NCBI RefSeq assembly: GCF_000407145.1
Contig: NZ_KE136474.1
Coordinates: forward strand, 434,001 to 498,000
Length of the DNA stretch: 64,000 nucleotides
From: Enterococcus caccae ATCC BAA-1240
GTDB lineage: Bacteria > Bacillota > Bacilli > Lactobacillales > Enterococcaceae
Reading direction: 5' to 3'
Positions 45,266-53,241 of this stretch are shown one piece after another. Within the stretch, counting starts at the first letter, position 1. Each line of letters opens with the position of its first letter. The position numbers and the translations under genes were made by a program. Under the pieces are notes generated by a model. That model saw only the letters and a program-made list of their open reading frames with translations, was not told where the DNA came from and did no database searches.

Positions 45266-45302
45266 AGAAAGCGTTGACAAACCTTTGCACAAGTTGTATT
45301 CT
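45266..45302 (+). promoter_or_regulatory. PTS operon promoter with overlapping CcpA (cre) site
   Basis: TTGACA (45274-45279), 17-bp spacer, TATTCT (45297-45302). AGAAAGCGTTGACA (45266-45279) matches the cre consensus TGNAANCGNWNNCA at 13 of 14 positions and covers the -35 box, predicting repression by CcpA when a preferred sugar is present. Confidence 0.75.
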
Positions 45303-45312
45303 TTTTGTATAA

Positions 45313-45347
45313 ACAAAGTTTAACATATATTTACAAAGTTGAACATA
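45313..45347 (+). promoter_or_regulatory. Direct-repeat operator for the DeoR regulator
   Basis: ACAAAGTTTAACATA (45313-45327) and ACAAAGTTGAACATA (45333-45347) are repeated at a 20-bp step, two helical turns, just downstream of the -10. A weaker third relative (AAAAGTTTAAATATG) follows. Position and spacing suit a DeoR-family repressor (inference). Confidence 0.65.
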
Positions 45348-45391
45348 AAAAGTTTAAATATGTTAAAAAGTATAGAGGAGGAATCAAAGAC

Positions 45392-45862
45392 ATGAAGCAG
45401 ATGTTTCAACCAAATTTGATCGATTTACGAGTAAGTGTTCAAGAGGAGGAAGAACTATTTGAGTTGATTGCTTGGCGATTGCAGCAAGCGGGATACGTGA
45501 ATTCAGGGTATTTAGAAGGGATCATCTCAAGAGAAAAAAGGTTTCCAACGGGTTTGATCACAGAGTACCTCAATATTGCTTTACCTCATTCTGACACGGA
45601 ATATATTGAAAGGCCTTTCATATATATCGTAAGAACAACAAAACCGATCAAGGTCAAACAAATGGGAGATAATCAAGAAATGGAGGTGAGCGATTTATTT
45701 TTCCTAGGAATCAAAGAGCCCTCAAAACAGGTTGGTTTATTACAGGAGTTAATGGTCTTATTTCAAAATGAAGCATTTGTGTCAGAGCTAAAAGCGACAA
45801 CAGAAAATGAAGCAGTATTCAACTTATTCATGAAGCAATGGGAGGAAGTTAAAAATGCCTAG
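45392..45862 (+). CDS. PTS EIIA component (fructose/galactitol type)
   Basis: A 156-residue protein from ATG 45392, 8 nt after GAGGAGG; longer in-frame readings run into the operator region. The PTS EIIA type-2 fold is seen in LRVSVQEEEELFELIAWRLQQAGYV and the active-site His in GLITEYLNIALPHSDTEYI. It takes phosphate from HPr and gives it to EIIB. Its last 8 bp overlap the EIIB gene. Confidence 0.9.
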   Translation: MKQMFQPNLIDLRVSVQEEEELFELIAWRLQQAGYVNSGYLEGIISREKRFPTGLITEYLNIALPHSDTEYIERPFIYIVRTTKPIKVKQMGDNQEMEVSDLFFLGIKEPSKQVGLLQELMVLFQNEAFVSELKATTENEAVFNLFMKQWEEVKNA

Positions 45863-46157
45863 AAAATTAATTGTAGCGTGTGGTAGCGGTGTTGCAACGA
45901 GTACAACTGTAGCTGAAAAAATCAAAAGCCAATTTGATGCTGATAATATTGAGTATCCAGTAGAAGCAGTCGATTACAAATCGATTTTACAAGAATTACC
46001 AAGTGCTAGTATCTATGTTTATATCGCAAAACCTGATGATGAGGTACTTGAAGCAGCGGAGAAACTAGGTGTTTCGGTGTATGCGGGCGTGCCGTTTTTG
46101 ACAGGCATGGGTGTTGATGAAGTGTACGAAGGAATTGTCAACGATACGAAGAAATAA
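45855..46157 (+). CDS. PTS EIIB component (galactitol type)
   Basis: A 100-residue protein. The phosphorylated Cys lies in the N-terminal loop RKLIVACGSGVATSTTVAEKI (Cys ~9), the GatB-type signature. It overlaps the EIIA gene by 8 bp, so translation is coupled. A hairpin separates it from EIIC. Confidence 0.93.
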   Translation: MPRKLIVACGSGVATSTTVAEKIKSQFDADNIEYPVEAVDYKSILQELPSASIYVYIAKPDDEVLEAAEKLGVSVYAGVPFLTGMGVDEVYEGIVNDTKK

Positions 46158-46158
46158 A

Positions 46159-46196
46159 AAAGCGGTTCAGGTTATGACGAACCTGAACCGTAGTAG
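46159..46196 (+). promoter_or_regulatory. Intercistronic hairpin between EIIB and EIIC
   Basis: CGGTTCAGGTT (46163-46173) pairs perfectly with AACCTGAACCG (46180-46190) around ATGACG. There is no U-tract, so it is more likely an mRNA-stability or processing element than a terminator. Confidence 0.65.
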
Positions 46197-46295
46197 ATAG
46201 TGAGAATGAAGCAATGCTTTTCTCTCACGCTCTAAATTAAAAAAGTATACAAACTAATCATACCAAAAATTTAAAGAGATAGGTAGGTAAAAGAG

Positions 46296-47651
46296 ATGGG
46301 GATTTTTCAATCTGTGATTGATTTTATATTGAATCTTGGTTCAGCTATTTTTGTTCCGTTGATTATCCTAATTATCGGGCTGATTGCTCGGATGCCACTG
46401 AAAAAAGCGTTTATGTCAGCTGTTACACTCGGTGTTGCATTTACAGGAATGAGTATGGTGATCAGTTTTATGTCGGATGCGGTCAGTCCTGCATCTGAGG
46501 CGATGGCCAAAAATACAGGAATCAGTTTGCCAGCTCTAGATTTAGGTTGGACGGGTGCGGCAAGTATTACCTGGTCATGGTCTTATGCATTTGTTTTTTT
46601 CGCAGTCGTTTTAGGCGTGAATTTTATTATGCTTCTATTAAATTTAACGAAGACACTAAATGTCGATATGTGGAATGTTTGGGGTAAAGCGTTGACTGCG
46701 TATCTGGTGTATTTTATCAGTGGATCACTTGTTGCAGGGTTCATTGCGGCTGTTGTTCAAGTCGTTTTAGAACTAAAAATGGGCGATATGTTCCAACGGC
46801 ATATTCAAGATTTAACAGGGATTCCTTTAGTGACGGTAACCCATTTGATGAATATTTCGGCTGTATTGATGCTGCCAGTTAATATCGTGATGGATAAAAT
46901 CCCATTCTTTAATAAAAAAGCCGATACTTCAGCATTGAAAGCAAAAATCGGGATTTTTTCTGAAAATAGCGTGATGGGATTCATTATTGGTGTATTGCTT
47001 GGTTTTGGAGCAGCGTACGGGATTTCTGGTTCGTTGAATTTAGGGATTAAAGTGGCAACGGCGATGGCATTGTTCCCGATGATTAGTAAGATGTTTATGC
47101 AGTCTCTTTCTCCTTTAGCGGATGCGATGTCAGAGATGATGAAAAAACGCTTTAAAGATCGTGAAGTTTTTATTGGTTTAGACTGGCCCATTTTGGCAGG
47201 GCGTTCTGAGATTTGGGTAACAGCGATCATCTTAGTGCCGATTTTCATTGGTTATGCCATGATCTTACCAGGCAATCAAGTATTGCCTTTGGCTGGCATC
47301 ATCAATTACTCGATTGCAGTTGGAGGATTATTACTGACTGGGGGAAACTTGTACCGCATGATCACACTTGGCATTATTTATACGCCGCTTTATTTATATG
47401 GTGCAACGTATCTTGCACCAGTGTTGACAGGTTTAGCGAAAAAAACAGGTGCAGTTGATTTAAAAGGCGGCAGTATAACATGGTCATCGATTGAAGGACC
47501 AGAATTTAGAATTTTGTTTGCAGAAGCAGCCAACTTGAATGTTGTTGCCATTATTGGTTTTATCATGTTTATCGCAATGTTCGTTTGGTTATATAAGTAT
47601 ATGGCAAAAGAACCTGTGCCAAGCGCACGTTACGAAGAAGTGAAGGATTGA
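46296..47651 (+). CDS. PTS EIIC component (galactitol type)
   Basis: A 451-residue polytopic membrane protein of GatC type: IILIIGLIARMPLKKAFMSAV, GWTGAASITWSWSYAF, NISAVLMLPVNIVMDKIPFFNK and GGNLYRMITLGIIYTPLYLYGATY, with about ten to twelve hydrophobic segments. It forms the sugar channel of the permease. AGGTAGG lies upstream, 138 bp after EIIB. Confidence 0.92.
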   Translation: MGIFQSVIDFILNLGSAIFVPLIILIIGLIARMPLKKAFMSAVTLGVAFTGMSMVISFMSDAVSPASEAMAKNTGISLPALDLGWTGAASITWSWSYAFVFFAVVLGVNFIMLLLNLTKTLNVDMWNVWGKALTAYLVYFISGSLVAGFIAAVVQVVLELKMGDMFQRHIQDLTGIPLVTVTHLMNISAVLMLPVNIVMDKIPFFNKKADTSALKAKIGIFSENSVMGFIIGVLLGFGAAYGISGSLNLGIKVATAMALFPMISKMFMQSLSPLADAMSEMMKKRFKDREVFIGLDWPILAGRSEIWVTAIILVPIFIGYAMILPGNQVLPLAGIINYSIAVGGLLLTGGNLYRMITLGIIYTPLYLYGATYLAPVLTGLAKKTGAVDLKGGSITWSSIEGPEFRILFAEAANLNVVAIIGFIMFIAMFVWLYKYMAKEPVPSARYEEVKD

Positions 47652-47677
47652 ATAAAACATAGAAAGGACCAAATGAT

Positions 47678-47935
47678 ATGACTCAAAAAGGAAAATGGAT
47701 GATCCTACTATTTGTAGATAGTTTACTGTTTATACTAGCATTATCAATTAATATCGTTCCATTGTATTTTCTAGTCATGCTCCTTTCTTTTGTCATTTAT
47801 AAATACGGAAATCCAGTACTTTTTAAGGAATACGATGATAGAAAGAAACAAAAATATAAAGAATATCAAGTGGTGCAGGAAGCAGCGAAAAAAGCGATCC
47901 GCACAGGTAAATTACTAAAAAAGAAGGAGCTGTAG
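47678..47935 (+). CDS. Small membrane protein of the PTS operon
   Basis: 85 residues: one long or two close hydrophobic segments (~8-43) followed by a charged, Lys-rich helix (KEYDDRKKQKYKEYQVVQEAAKKAI). Family not recognised. It is behind AAAGGACC and sits between EIIC and the aldolase gene, 6 bp before the latter, so it belongs to the operon. Confidence 0.7.
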   Translation: MTQKGKWMILLFVDSLLFILALSINIVPLYFLVMLLSFVIYKYGNPVLFKEYDDRKKQKYKEYQVVQEAAKKAIRTGKLLKKKEL

Positions 47936-47941
47936 TAAATC

Positions 47942-48700
47942 ATGGCAGATGGAAGAATTTTATTTGAACGTGAAAGAGAAGATATGGCAAAAATCGTACA
48001 ACTGATTTTTGAGCGTAAAAATACCAATGTTGCTGGCGGAAATTTTTCATTTAAAACAACGGATAAAGAGGGGAAAGAATATATTATCATGACCCCTACA
48101 ATGATGTCTCAAGCCTATTTAGGACATGTTTCCCCGTCACAGATTTTAGTGGTGGAACCTCATACAAGAAAAGTCGTTGCAGGAGAAGGGGGATTAACAA
48201 GAGAAATCAATATGCATGAAGCGGTATATGATGCGAACCCTGAAATTAAATCTGTTTTACATGCTCATGCACCCAATAGTATGTTTTGGGCCACTAGTGG
48301 CTTAGATATGCCTAATTTGACCGAAGCGACTCAGAAAGTCGAATACATTGAAGTCTTGGAATTTGAGCCAAACTGTTCAGAGGAGCTAGCGGAAATCGTC
48401 AGTAATCATATTAAGACAATGCCGAGAAAAACATTGCCTCATGAATTTTTGTTGGATAGTCATGGCGTGTTGATCACAACAGGTGGTGAAACAGGGATGG
48501 AGGCTATTCATTCGGCTTTAGCTATTCTGGATACAGTCGAGTGGAACGCCGAGATTGCGTATAAGCAAACGATTTTTCAAAAGCTTGGTATTTTAGATGG
48601 CTACTATTCTAAAGGGGTTAAAATAGGCACGATTGAAGATCTGATCAATCGTGAGCCGATTTATAACCAAAAAATCAAAATGACAGCTGGCGGAGACTAA
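47942..48700 (+). CDS. Class II aldolase/adducin-family protein
   Basis: A 252-residue protein. Zinc-site residues are visible in VLHAHAPNSMFW (two His) and LLDSHGVLITTGG (third His), and the catalytic Glu in REINMHEAVYD. NTNVAGGNFSFKT matches the phosphate-binding N-terminus. Relatives include fuculose-1-phosphate and rhamnulose-1-phosphate aldolases and ribulose-5-phosphate epimerases. It may cleave the phosphorylated sugar made by the PTS and the PfkB kinase; the exact substrate cannot be told. Confidence 0.88.
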   Translation: MADGRILFEREREDMAKIVQLIFERKNTNVAGGNFSFKTTDKEGKEYIIMTPTMMSQAYLGHVSPSQILVVEPHTRKVVAGEGGLTREINMHEAVYDANPEIKSVLHAHAPNSMFWATSGLDMPNLTEATQKVEYIEVLEFEPNCSEELAEIVSNHIKTMPRKTLPHEFLLDSHGVLITTGGETGMEAIHSALAILDTVEWNAEIAYKQTIFQKLGILDGYYSKGVKIGTIEDLINREPIYNQKIKMTAGGD

Positions 48701-48720
48701 GAAGGAAAATATCAAAATGA

Positions 48721-48820
48721 GGTTGGAACAAAAGGGAGTGATTCTGCTCCAACCGTTTATCTGGATTCCACGTGAGTGGATATAACTCGAAGAGTTATGT
48801 CCCACTCACGTTTCTTTTTT
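48721..48820 (+). terminator. Double hairpin terminator of the PTS operon (TGGGACATAACTC family)
   Basis: A first stem GGTTGGA/TCCAACC spans 48721-48754. The second is large: CGTGAGTGG-ATATAACTC (48771-48788), GAA loop, GAGTTATGTCCCACTCACG (48792-48810), then TTTCTTTTTT. The ATAACTC core is shared with the elements at 8456 and 28551. Confidence 0.85.
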
Positions 48821-48979
48821 ACTGAAAATGAGCGGGATTTTTTTCTGCTATAATAGAAAGAAACATTTTATTAACTGTGACAAATCTTGCTAAAAACATT
48901 GCAAGAAATCTCTATTTGCGTTAAAGTAAGAAAAGACAACTGTGAAACATTTTCCTGTTTCACGCAAGGAAGGAAACGT

Positions 48980-49696
48980 ATGACACCAGAAGAATTTAAA
49001 CAACTATTAAGCCAAAAAGGCATTGATTTGTCAGATGAGCAAATGGCACAATTTGCTCGTTATTTTGAATTACTCGTTGAGTGGAACGAAAAAATGAACC
49101 TGACAGCAATTACGGAAAAAAAAGAAGTTTACTTGAAACATTTTTATGATTCTATCTCATTGGCATTTTTTGAAGATTTTTCGACAAATAAATCGATTTG
49201 TGACGTTGGTGCAGGAGCAGGATTTCCCAGCATTCCATTGAAAATTGTTTTTCCAACATTACAAGTCACAATAGTTGATTCATTAAATAAACGAATCACT
49301 TTTTTAACTGAATTAGTAAATGAGTTGAAGTTGGAAGAAGTCTTTTTGTATCATGACCGTGCAGAAACGTTTGGTCAAAAAACTGAATTTCGTGGTGCTT
49401 TCGACTACGTAACGGCCCGTGCAGTTGCTCGTTTAAATGTATTAAGTGAACTGTGTCTACCGTTAGTCAAAAAGGATGGTTTTTTCTTAGCCTTAAAAGC
49501 TGCCAAAAGTGAGGAAGAAATTATTGAAGCCAAACCTGCAATTGCTATCTTAGGTGGTAAATTTCAAAAAGAAGTTTCCTTTGAACTACCAGTCACAGCG
49601 GATGAGCGCCATATCGTTGTAGTGCAAAAGAAAAAAGAAACACCAAAAAAATACCCAAGAAAACCAGGGTTACCAAATAAACAACCAATCAAATAA
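48980..49696 (+). CDS. rsmG: 16S rRNA (guanine-527-N7) methyltransferase RsmG
   Basis: A 238-residue protein from ATG 48980 ([14 protein letters not shown]), 7 nt after AAGGAAGG; the frame is open further upstream but without start signals. The SAM-binding core begins [18 protein letters not shown], with [14 protein letters not shown] and [11 protein letters not shown]. It methylates G527 of 16S rRNA. It heads the rsmG-parA-parB cluster, normally next to mnmG. A TATAAT lies near 48850. Confidence 0.96.
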   Translation: MTPEEFKQLLSQKGIDLSDEQMAQFARYFELLVEWNEKMNLTAITEKKEVYLKHFYDSISLAFFEDFSTNKSICDVGAGAGFPSIPLKIVFPTLQVTIVDSLNKRITFLTELVNELKLEEVFLYHDRAETFGQKTEFRGAFDYVTARAVARLNVLSELCLPLVKKDGFFLALKAAKSEEEIIEAKPAIAILGGKFQKEVSFELPVTADERHIVVVQKKKETPKKYPRKPGLPNKQPIK

Positions 49697-49711
49697 GATG
49701 GAGGGACACAA

Positions 49712-50473
49712 ATGGCACGAATAATTTCTGTAGCGAATCAAAAAGGCGGCGTTGGTAAGACAACGACCACCGTTAATCTAGGTGCTTGTCTTGCTTATTA
49801 CGGCAAAAAAGTGTTGCTGATCGATATTGATGCTCAAGGAAACGCAACAAGTGGTATCGGCGTACGTAAACCAGATGTTGCGACAGATGTTTATGACGTA
49901 TTAGTAAATGAAGAACCAATCAAGAATGTGATTCAGCAAACGTCTAGAGAAAATCTAGATATCGTTCCAGCGACAATCCAGCTTGCCGGAGCAGAAATCG
50001 AATTGACTTCGATGATGGCAAGAGAATCTCGTTTAAAAGCTGCGATTGAAGAAGTAAATGATATTTATGATTTTGTTTTGATCGATTGTCCGCCATCTTT
50101 GGGACATTTGACTATCAATGCCTTTACAGCGAGTGATTCGATTTTAATTCCAGTGCAATGTGAGTATTACGCACTTGAAGGATTGAGCCAACTCCTTAAT
50201 ACGATACGTCTTGTTCAAAAGCATTTTAATCCAGAATTACGTATCGAGGGTGTATTGTTGACGATGTATGATGCTAGAACCAACTTAGGTGCTGAAGTCG
50301 TAGAAGAAGTTCGCAAGTATTTCCGTGAAAAAGTCTATGACACCATTATCCCTAGAAACGTTCGATTGTCTGAAGCGCCAAGTCATGGTTTGTCGATTAT
50401 TGATTATGATCCCCGTTCACGTGGTGCCGAAGTGTACCAAGCACTAGCAAAGGAAGTGTTGGATAATGAGTAA
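49712..50473 (+). CDS. parA: Chromosome-partitioning ATPase ParA/Soj
   Basis: A 253-residue protein. Deviant Walker A NQKGGVGKTTTTVNL (~9-23), A' motif LLIDIDAQGNATSG and Walker B DFVLIDCPPSLGHLT. It acts with ParB-parS in origin segregation and modulates DnaA. It starts 15 bp after rsmG behind GGAGGG and overlaps parB by 8 bp. Confidence 0.97.
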   Translation: MARIISVANQKGGVGKTTTTVNLGACLAYYGKKVLLIDIDAQGNATSGIGVRKPDVATDVYDVLVNEEPIKNVIQQTSRENLDIVPATIQLAGAEIELTSMMARESRLKAAIEEVNDIYDFVLIDCPPSLGHLTINAFTASDSILIPVQCEYYALEGLSQLLNTIRLVQKHFNPELRIEGVLLTMYDARTNLGAEVVEEVRKYFREKVYDTIIPRNVRLSEAPSHGLSIIDYDPRSRGAEVYQALAKEVLDNE

Positions 50474-51359
50474 AGGAAAAGGTTTAGGTAGAGGTATTGA
50501 TGCATTGTTTCAAGATTTTGCTAGTTTGGAAGATGTAGATGTTCAAAAAGAAGAAGTACTTGAAATTCCTTTAAATGAACTTCGTCCGAATCCTTATCAA
50601 CCAAGAAAAACATTTGATGAGGCATCTCTTCAAGAATTAGCGAATTCGATACAGCAATCGGGTGTTTTTCAACCAATCATTATCAGAAAATCTGCCGTCA
50701 AAGGATATGAAATCATTGCTGGTGAAAGACGTTTCCGTGCTTCAAAATTAGCAGAGAAAGAAACCGTCCCAGCGATTGTCCGTGAGTTCGATGAAGAAGC
50801 AATGATGCAAGTTGCCGTGTTAGAAAACTTGCAGCGTGAAGATTTAAATCCACTAGAAGAAGCAGAAGCGTATGATATGTTGATGAAAAATTTAAAGTTA
50901 ACACAAGTGGAAGTTGCAGAACGTCTTGGAAAAAGCCGTCCGTATATTGCAAACTATTTACGTCTGTTGACCTTACCAACTCAAGTCAAAGAAATGGTTC
51001 AAGGTGAAACTCTATCTATGGGACAAGCTAGAACGTTACTTGGTTTAAAAGATAAGGATTTAATTTTAACTCTAGCAAAACGAGTGGTAGAAGAAAACTT
51101 GACTGTCCGTCAGCTAGAACAAATCGTTAATGATTTAAATGAAAATCAAGGCAAAAAAATTTCTAAGAAAGAGAAGAAAACGGTTAAAGATAAACCTTAT
51201 TACATTCGTGAAAGCGAAGATCGCTTAATGGATAAATTCGGTACAACCGTTGCTATTCAAGAAAAAGAAGGCAAGGGTAAAATTGAAATCGAATACCTTT
51301 CACCGTCAGATTTAGCAAGAATTTTAGATATTTTAGAGATACATTTTGATGAGGCTTGA
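50466..51359 (+). CDS. parB: Chromosome-partitioning protein ParB/Spo0J
   Basis: A 297-residue protein. The N-terminus GLGRGIDALF stimulates ParA. The CTPase domain includes NELRPNPYQPRKTF, GYEIIAGERRFRASKLA and ENLQREDLNPLEEA. The helix-turn-helix (LTQVEVAERLGKSRPYIANYLRLL, ~145-168) reads parS. The C-terminal ~45 residues dimerise. A consensus parS lies at 43400. Confidence 0.97.
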   Translation: MSKGKGLGRGIDALFQDFASLEDVDVQKEEVLEIPLNELRPNPYQPRKTFDEASLQELANSIQQSGVFQPIIIRKSAVKGYEIIAGERRFRASKLAEKETVPAIVREFDEEAMMQVAVLENLQREDLNPLEEAEAYDMLMKNLKLTQVEVAERLGKSRPYIANYLRLLTLPTQVKEMVQGETLSMGQARTLLGLKDKDLILTLAKRVVEENLTVRQLEQIVNDLNENQGKKISKKEKKTVKDKPYYIRESEDRLMDKFGTTVAIQEKEGKGKIEIEYLSPSDLARILDILEIHFDEA

Positions 51360-51373
51360 TTGGCAGGATAAAC

Positions 51374-51416
51374 AAAAACGTGGAGCGAAACTTTTTTAGT
51401 TTCGCTCCACGTTTTT
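51374..51416. terminator. Terminator of the rsmG-parA-parB operon
   Basis: AAAAACGTGGAGCGAAACT pairs perfectly with AGTTTCGCTCCACGTTTTT (51398-51416). Confidence 0.95.
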
Positions 51417-51836
51417 ATATATTTTAAACAGGACTATACGTATGAAATATGAAAAAAATACATTTATACTAAGTTAATATTCACTATAATTAGTATATTT
51501 CAAAATAACATAATTTTTCTTGTTTTTATATAAAATAAGAAAAATTTATAATTGTTAAATTAAAGCATATGTCTATAGGTTACTAGAGGCTCAATTAAAT
51601 ACTCACTATAACGAGTATACAATAAATAATTTGGACATGTCAATGAGGAATAAAAAAATAACAATATATTTAATTTATGGATAATAGATGCGATTTAACA
51701 GGTAAATCATGTATTTAACGATTAAATATTAATAAAAAGCTACGTTATTATAGAAAAAACCATGTAGATTGCTTCTGCTATTTGTAGTTTGTAATAATAA
51801 ATTAGTGGTTCGCATTAAATTTACTTATTTTCATAC

Positions 51837-51855
51837 GCCGTCAAATGAACCGTCA
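51837..51855 (+). promoter_or_regulatory. Direct repeat GCCGTCA/ACCGTCA, first pair
   Basis: GCCGTCA (51837-51843) and ACCGTCA (51849-51855), step 12 bp. It resembles the layout of OmpR/PhoB-type binding sites, two seven-base half-sites about one helical turn apart. Confidence 0.45.
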
Positions 51856-52145
51856 AAAATATTCCTCTAGCTCAATAACCTTAGCTTCTCAAAACGTAAG
51901 AAGATAAGGCTTTTTTATAGTACTAATCTTTGCAGAATTCTCTATTTTTCTGCCCTTTTTTAATTTCTTAAAAAAATAAACGATTGTTATAATTTTGAAA
52001 AGAAAAGTATTGTTTTAAGTAAGGATAAACGCAAATAAACGAAAGAAAGAAATGATATTTTTTGTCTATAAAAACGGTATAGATTTATTTATTTTTATAA
52101 TAAGTATTATTTTAGAAATACTTTTCTCCATATATTTCTTAATAG

Positions 52146-52163
52146 ACCGTCATTCAACCGTCA
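52146..52163 (+). promoter_or_regulatory. Direct repeat ACCGTCA/ACCGTCA, second pair
   Basis: Two exact ACCGTCA copies at 52146-52152 and 52157-52163, step 11 bp, about 215 bp before the winged-helix regulator gene. Same word as at 51837. A candidate site for that regulator. Confidence 0.5.
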
Positions 52164-52376
52164 ACGGTAGAAAATAAATACTAGTAAAATATGCTATATA
52201 AAGTTGTTTTTCTTATTTTATATAAGAATAGGAAATTCCTATTATCTAATTATTCACAGGTTTATGTGAGGCGTGATGATTAGAAGCTGAGATACTTTTA
52301 TCTGTTTAGGGAATTTTATCAAATACAAATGGTTGGAATTTACTATATATAAAAATTAAGAGGAGGATTTTCTATT

Positions 52377-53204
52377 ATGAGGAAAAAAATTATTATATTG
52401 ACAGACACACTAAGTGCAAATGGACTGTTGCAGAATAGTTTGTTGAATATGGATTATGAAATAATGGTTTCAAAAGATATATTGACTCAACCAAAAGATA
52501 AAGAATTTTATTTTCTGCAAAATTTTGATCTTATCATTTATCAACAATCTATGTACAGCGGGTTAAAAGAATCATTTATAGATAATTTAGCACTACTAAA
52601 CAAACCGATTGTTGTCTTAACGTTTGAATCAGAACAGGACAATAAGTCGAAATATCTGAATAACTCTAATGTGAGTTTTGTTCGCTATCCAATATCCGTC
52701 ACTGACTTAGCGAGTAAATTAGCTACTATTTTTGAGGAGACGGCTAATCGTACAGATAAAAATAGTCAAGAAAGGGCAGTGGCTTCTTCTGGTAAGAATG
52801 GTGAGACTTTACAAAATCCTACCTCATTTTCCAATGTAGTCAAAGCAAAAAAGCAGTACTCATTTCAATTAAAAGATCGTACATTGATTATTGATAACTG
52901 GTTGATTCCATTGACTAAAAAAGAGCATCAAGTATTAGAGCATTTTATTAAGTCAGATCAAAGAGTCTTTTCAAGTCAGTCATTATGTGAAGCCATTTGG
53001 ACAAATGCAAAGCAAAAAAATAAGCAGGCTTTGTTGAGTAATCTAATCAATAGAATCAAACAAAAAATAATGGAAAAAACATCGATTTTTGAACCGTTTA
53101 TTCTAAATAAAAAAGGAATTGGTTATTACTTGAATCAAGAGTTTGTCATTCTAGATGAACAAAATGATGAAAAGATAAGAGAATTGTTAGTAGGTAGTAT
53201 TTAA
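52377..53204 (+). CDS. Atypical OmpR-type regulator with degenerate receiver
   Basis: A 275-residue protein behind AGAGGAGGA. The N-terminal ~120 residues look like a receiver (KIIILTDTLSANGLLQNSL) but the phosphoacceptor position reads FDLIIYQQSM, Gln instead of Asp. After a Ser/Asn-rich linker, the C-terminal domain is a winged helix (LIIDNWLIPLTKKEHQVLEHFI...LSNLINRIKQKI...KKGIGYYLN). It is close in design to the protein at 32409, which heads the WxL operon. First gene of the accessory operon 52377-58075. Confidence 0.75.
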   Translation: MRKKIIILTDTLSANGLLQNSLLNMDYEIMVSKDILTQPKDKEFYFLQNFDLIIYQQSMYSGLKESFIDNLALLNKPIVVLTFESEQDNKSKYLNNSNVSFVRYPISVTDLASKLATIFEETANRTDKNSQERAVASSGKNGETLQNPTSFSNVVKAKKQYSFQLKDRTLIIDNWLIPLTKKEHQVLEHFIKSDQRVFSSQSLCEAIWTNAKQKNKQALLSNLINRIKQKIMEKTSIFEPFILNKKGIGYYLNQEFVILDEQNDEKIRELLVGSI

Positions 53205-53241
53205 CTCAAATAGGGTAAGTATAAGAAAGGAAGCGGGAGAT

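Larger units (their letters stand above)
51417..52376. other. Long AT-rich regulatory-looking region upstream of the atypical regulator
   Basis: About 960 bp without a gene. It holds two related 20-bp words around CACTATAA (51479-51498 and 51600-51618, the latter with TACTC/GAGTA arms). Two similar T/A-rich imperfect palindromes (TTTTTCTT...AAGAAAAA) lie near 51517 and 52206. Two pairs of CCGTCA direct repeats are listed next. AGGAGGA precedes the gene at 52377. Confidence 0.55.

Noticed and set aside
48764-48781. parS-like CCACGTGAG
   Set aside because: Only the CACGTG core fits; the arms do not match, and the sequence is explained as part of a terminator stem.
48948-48966. Half parS TGTTTCACG before rsmG
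   Set aside because: The second half (GTGAAACA) is missing.
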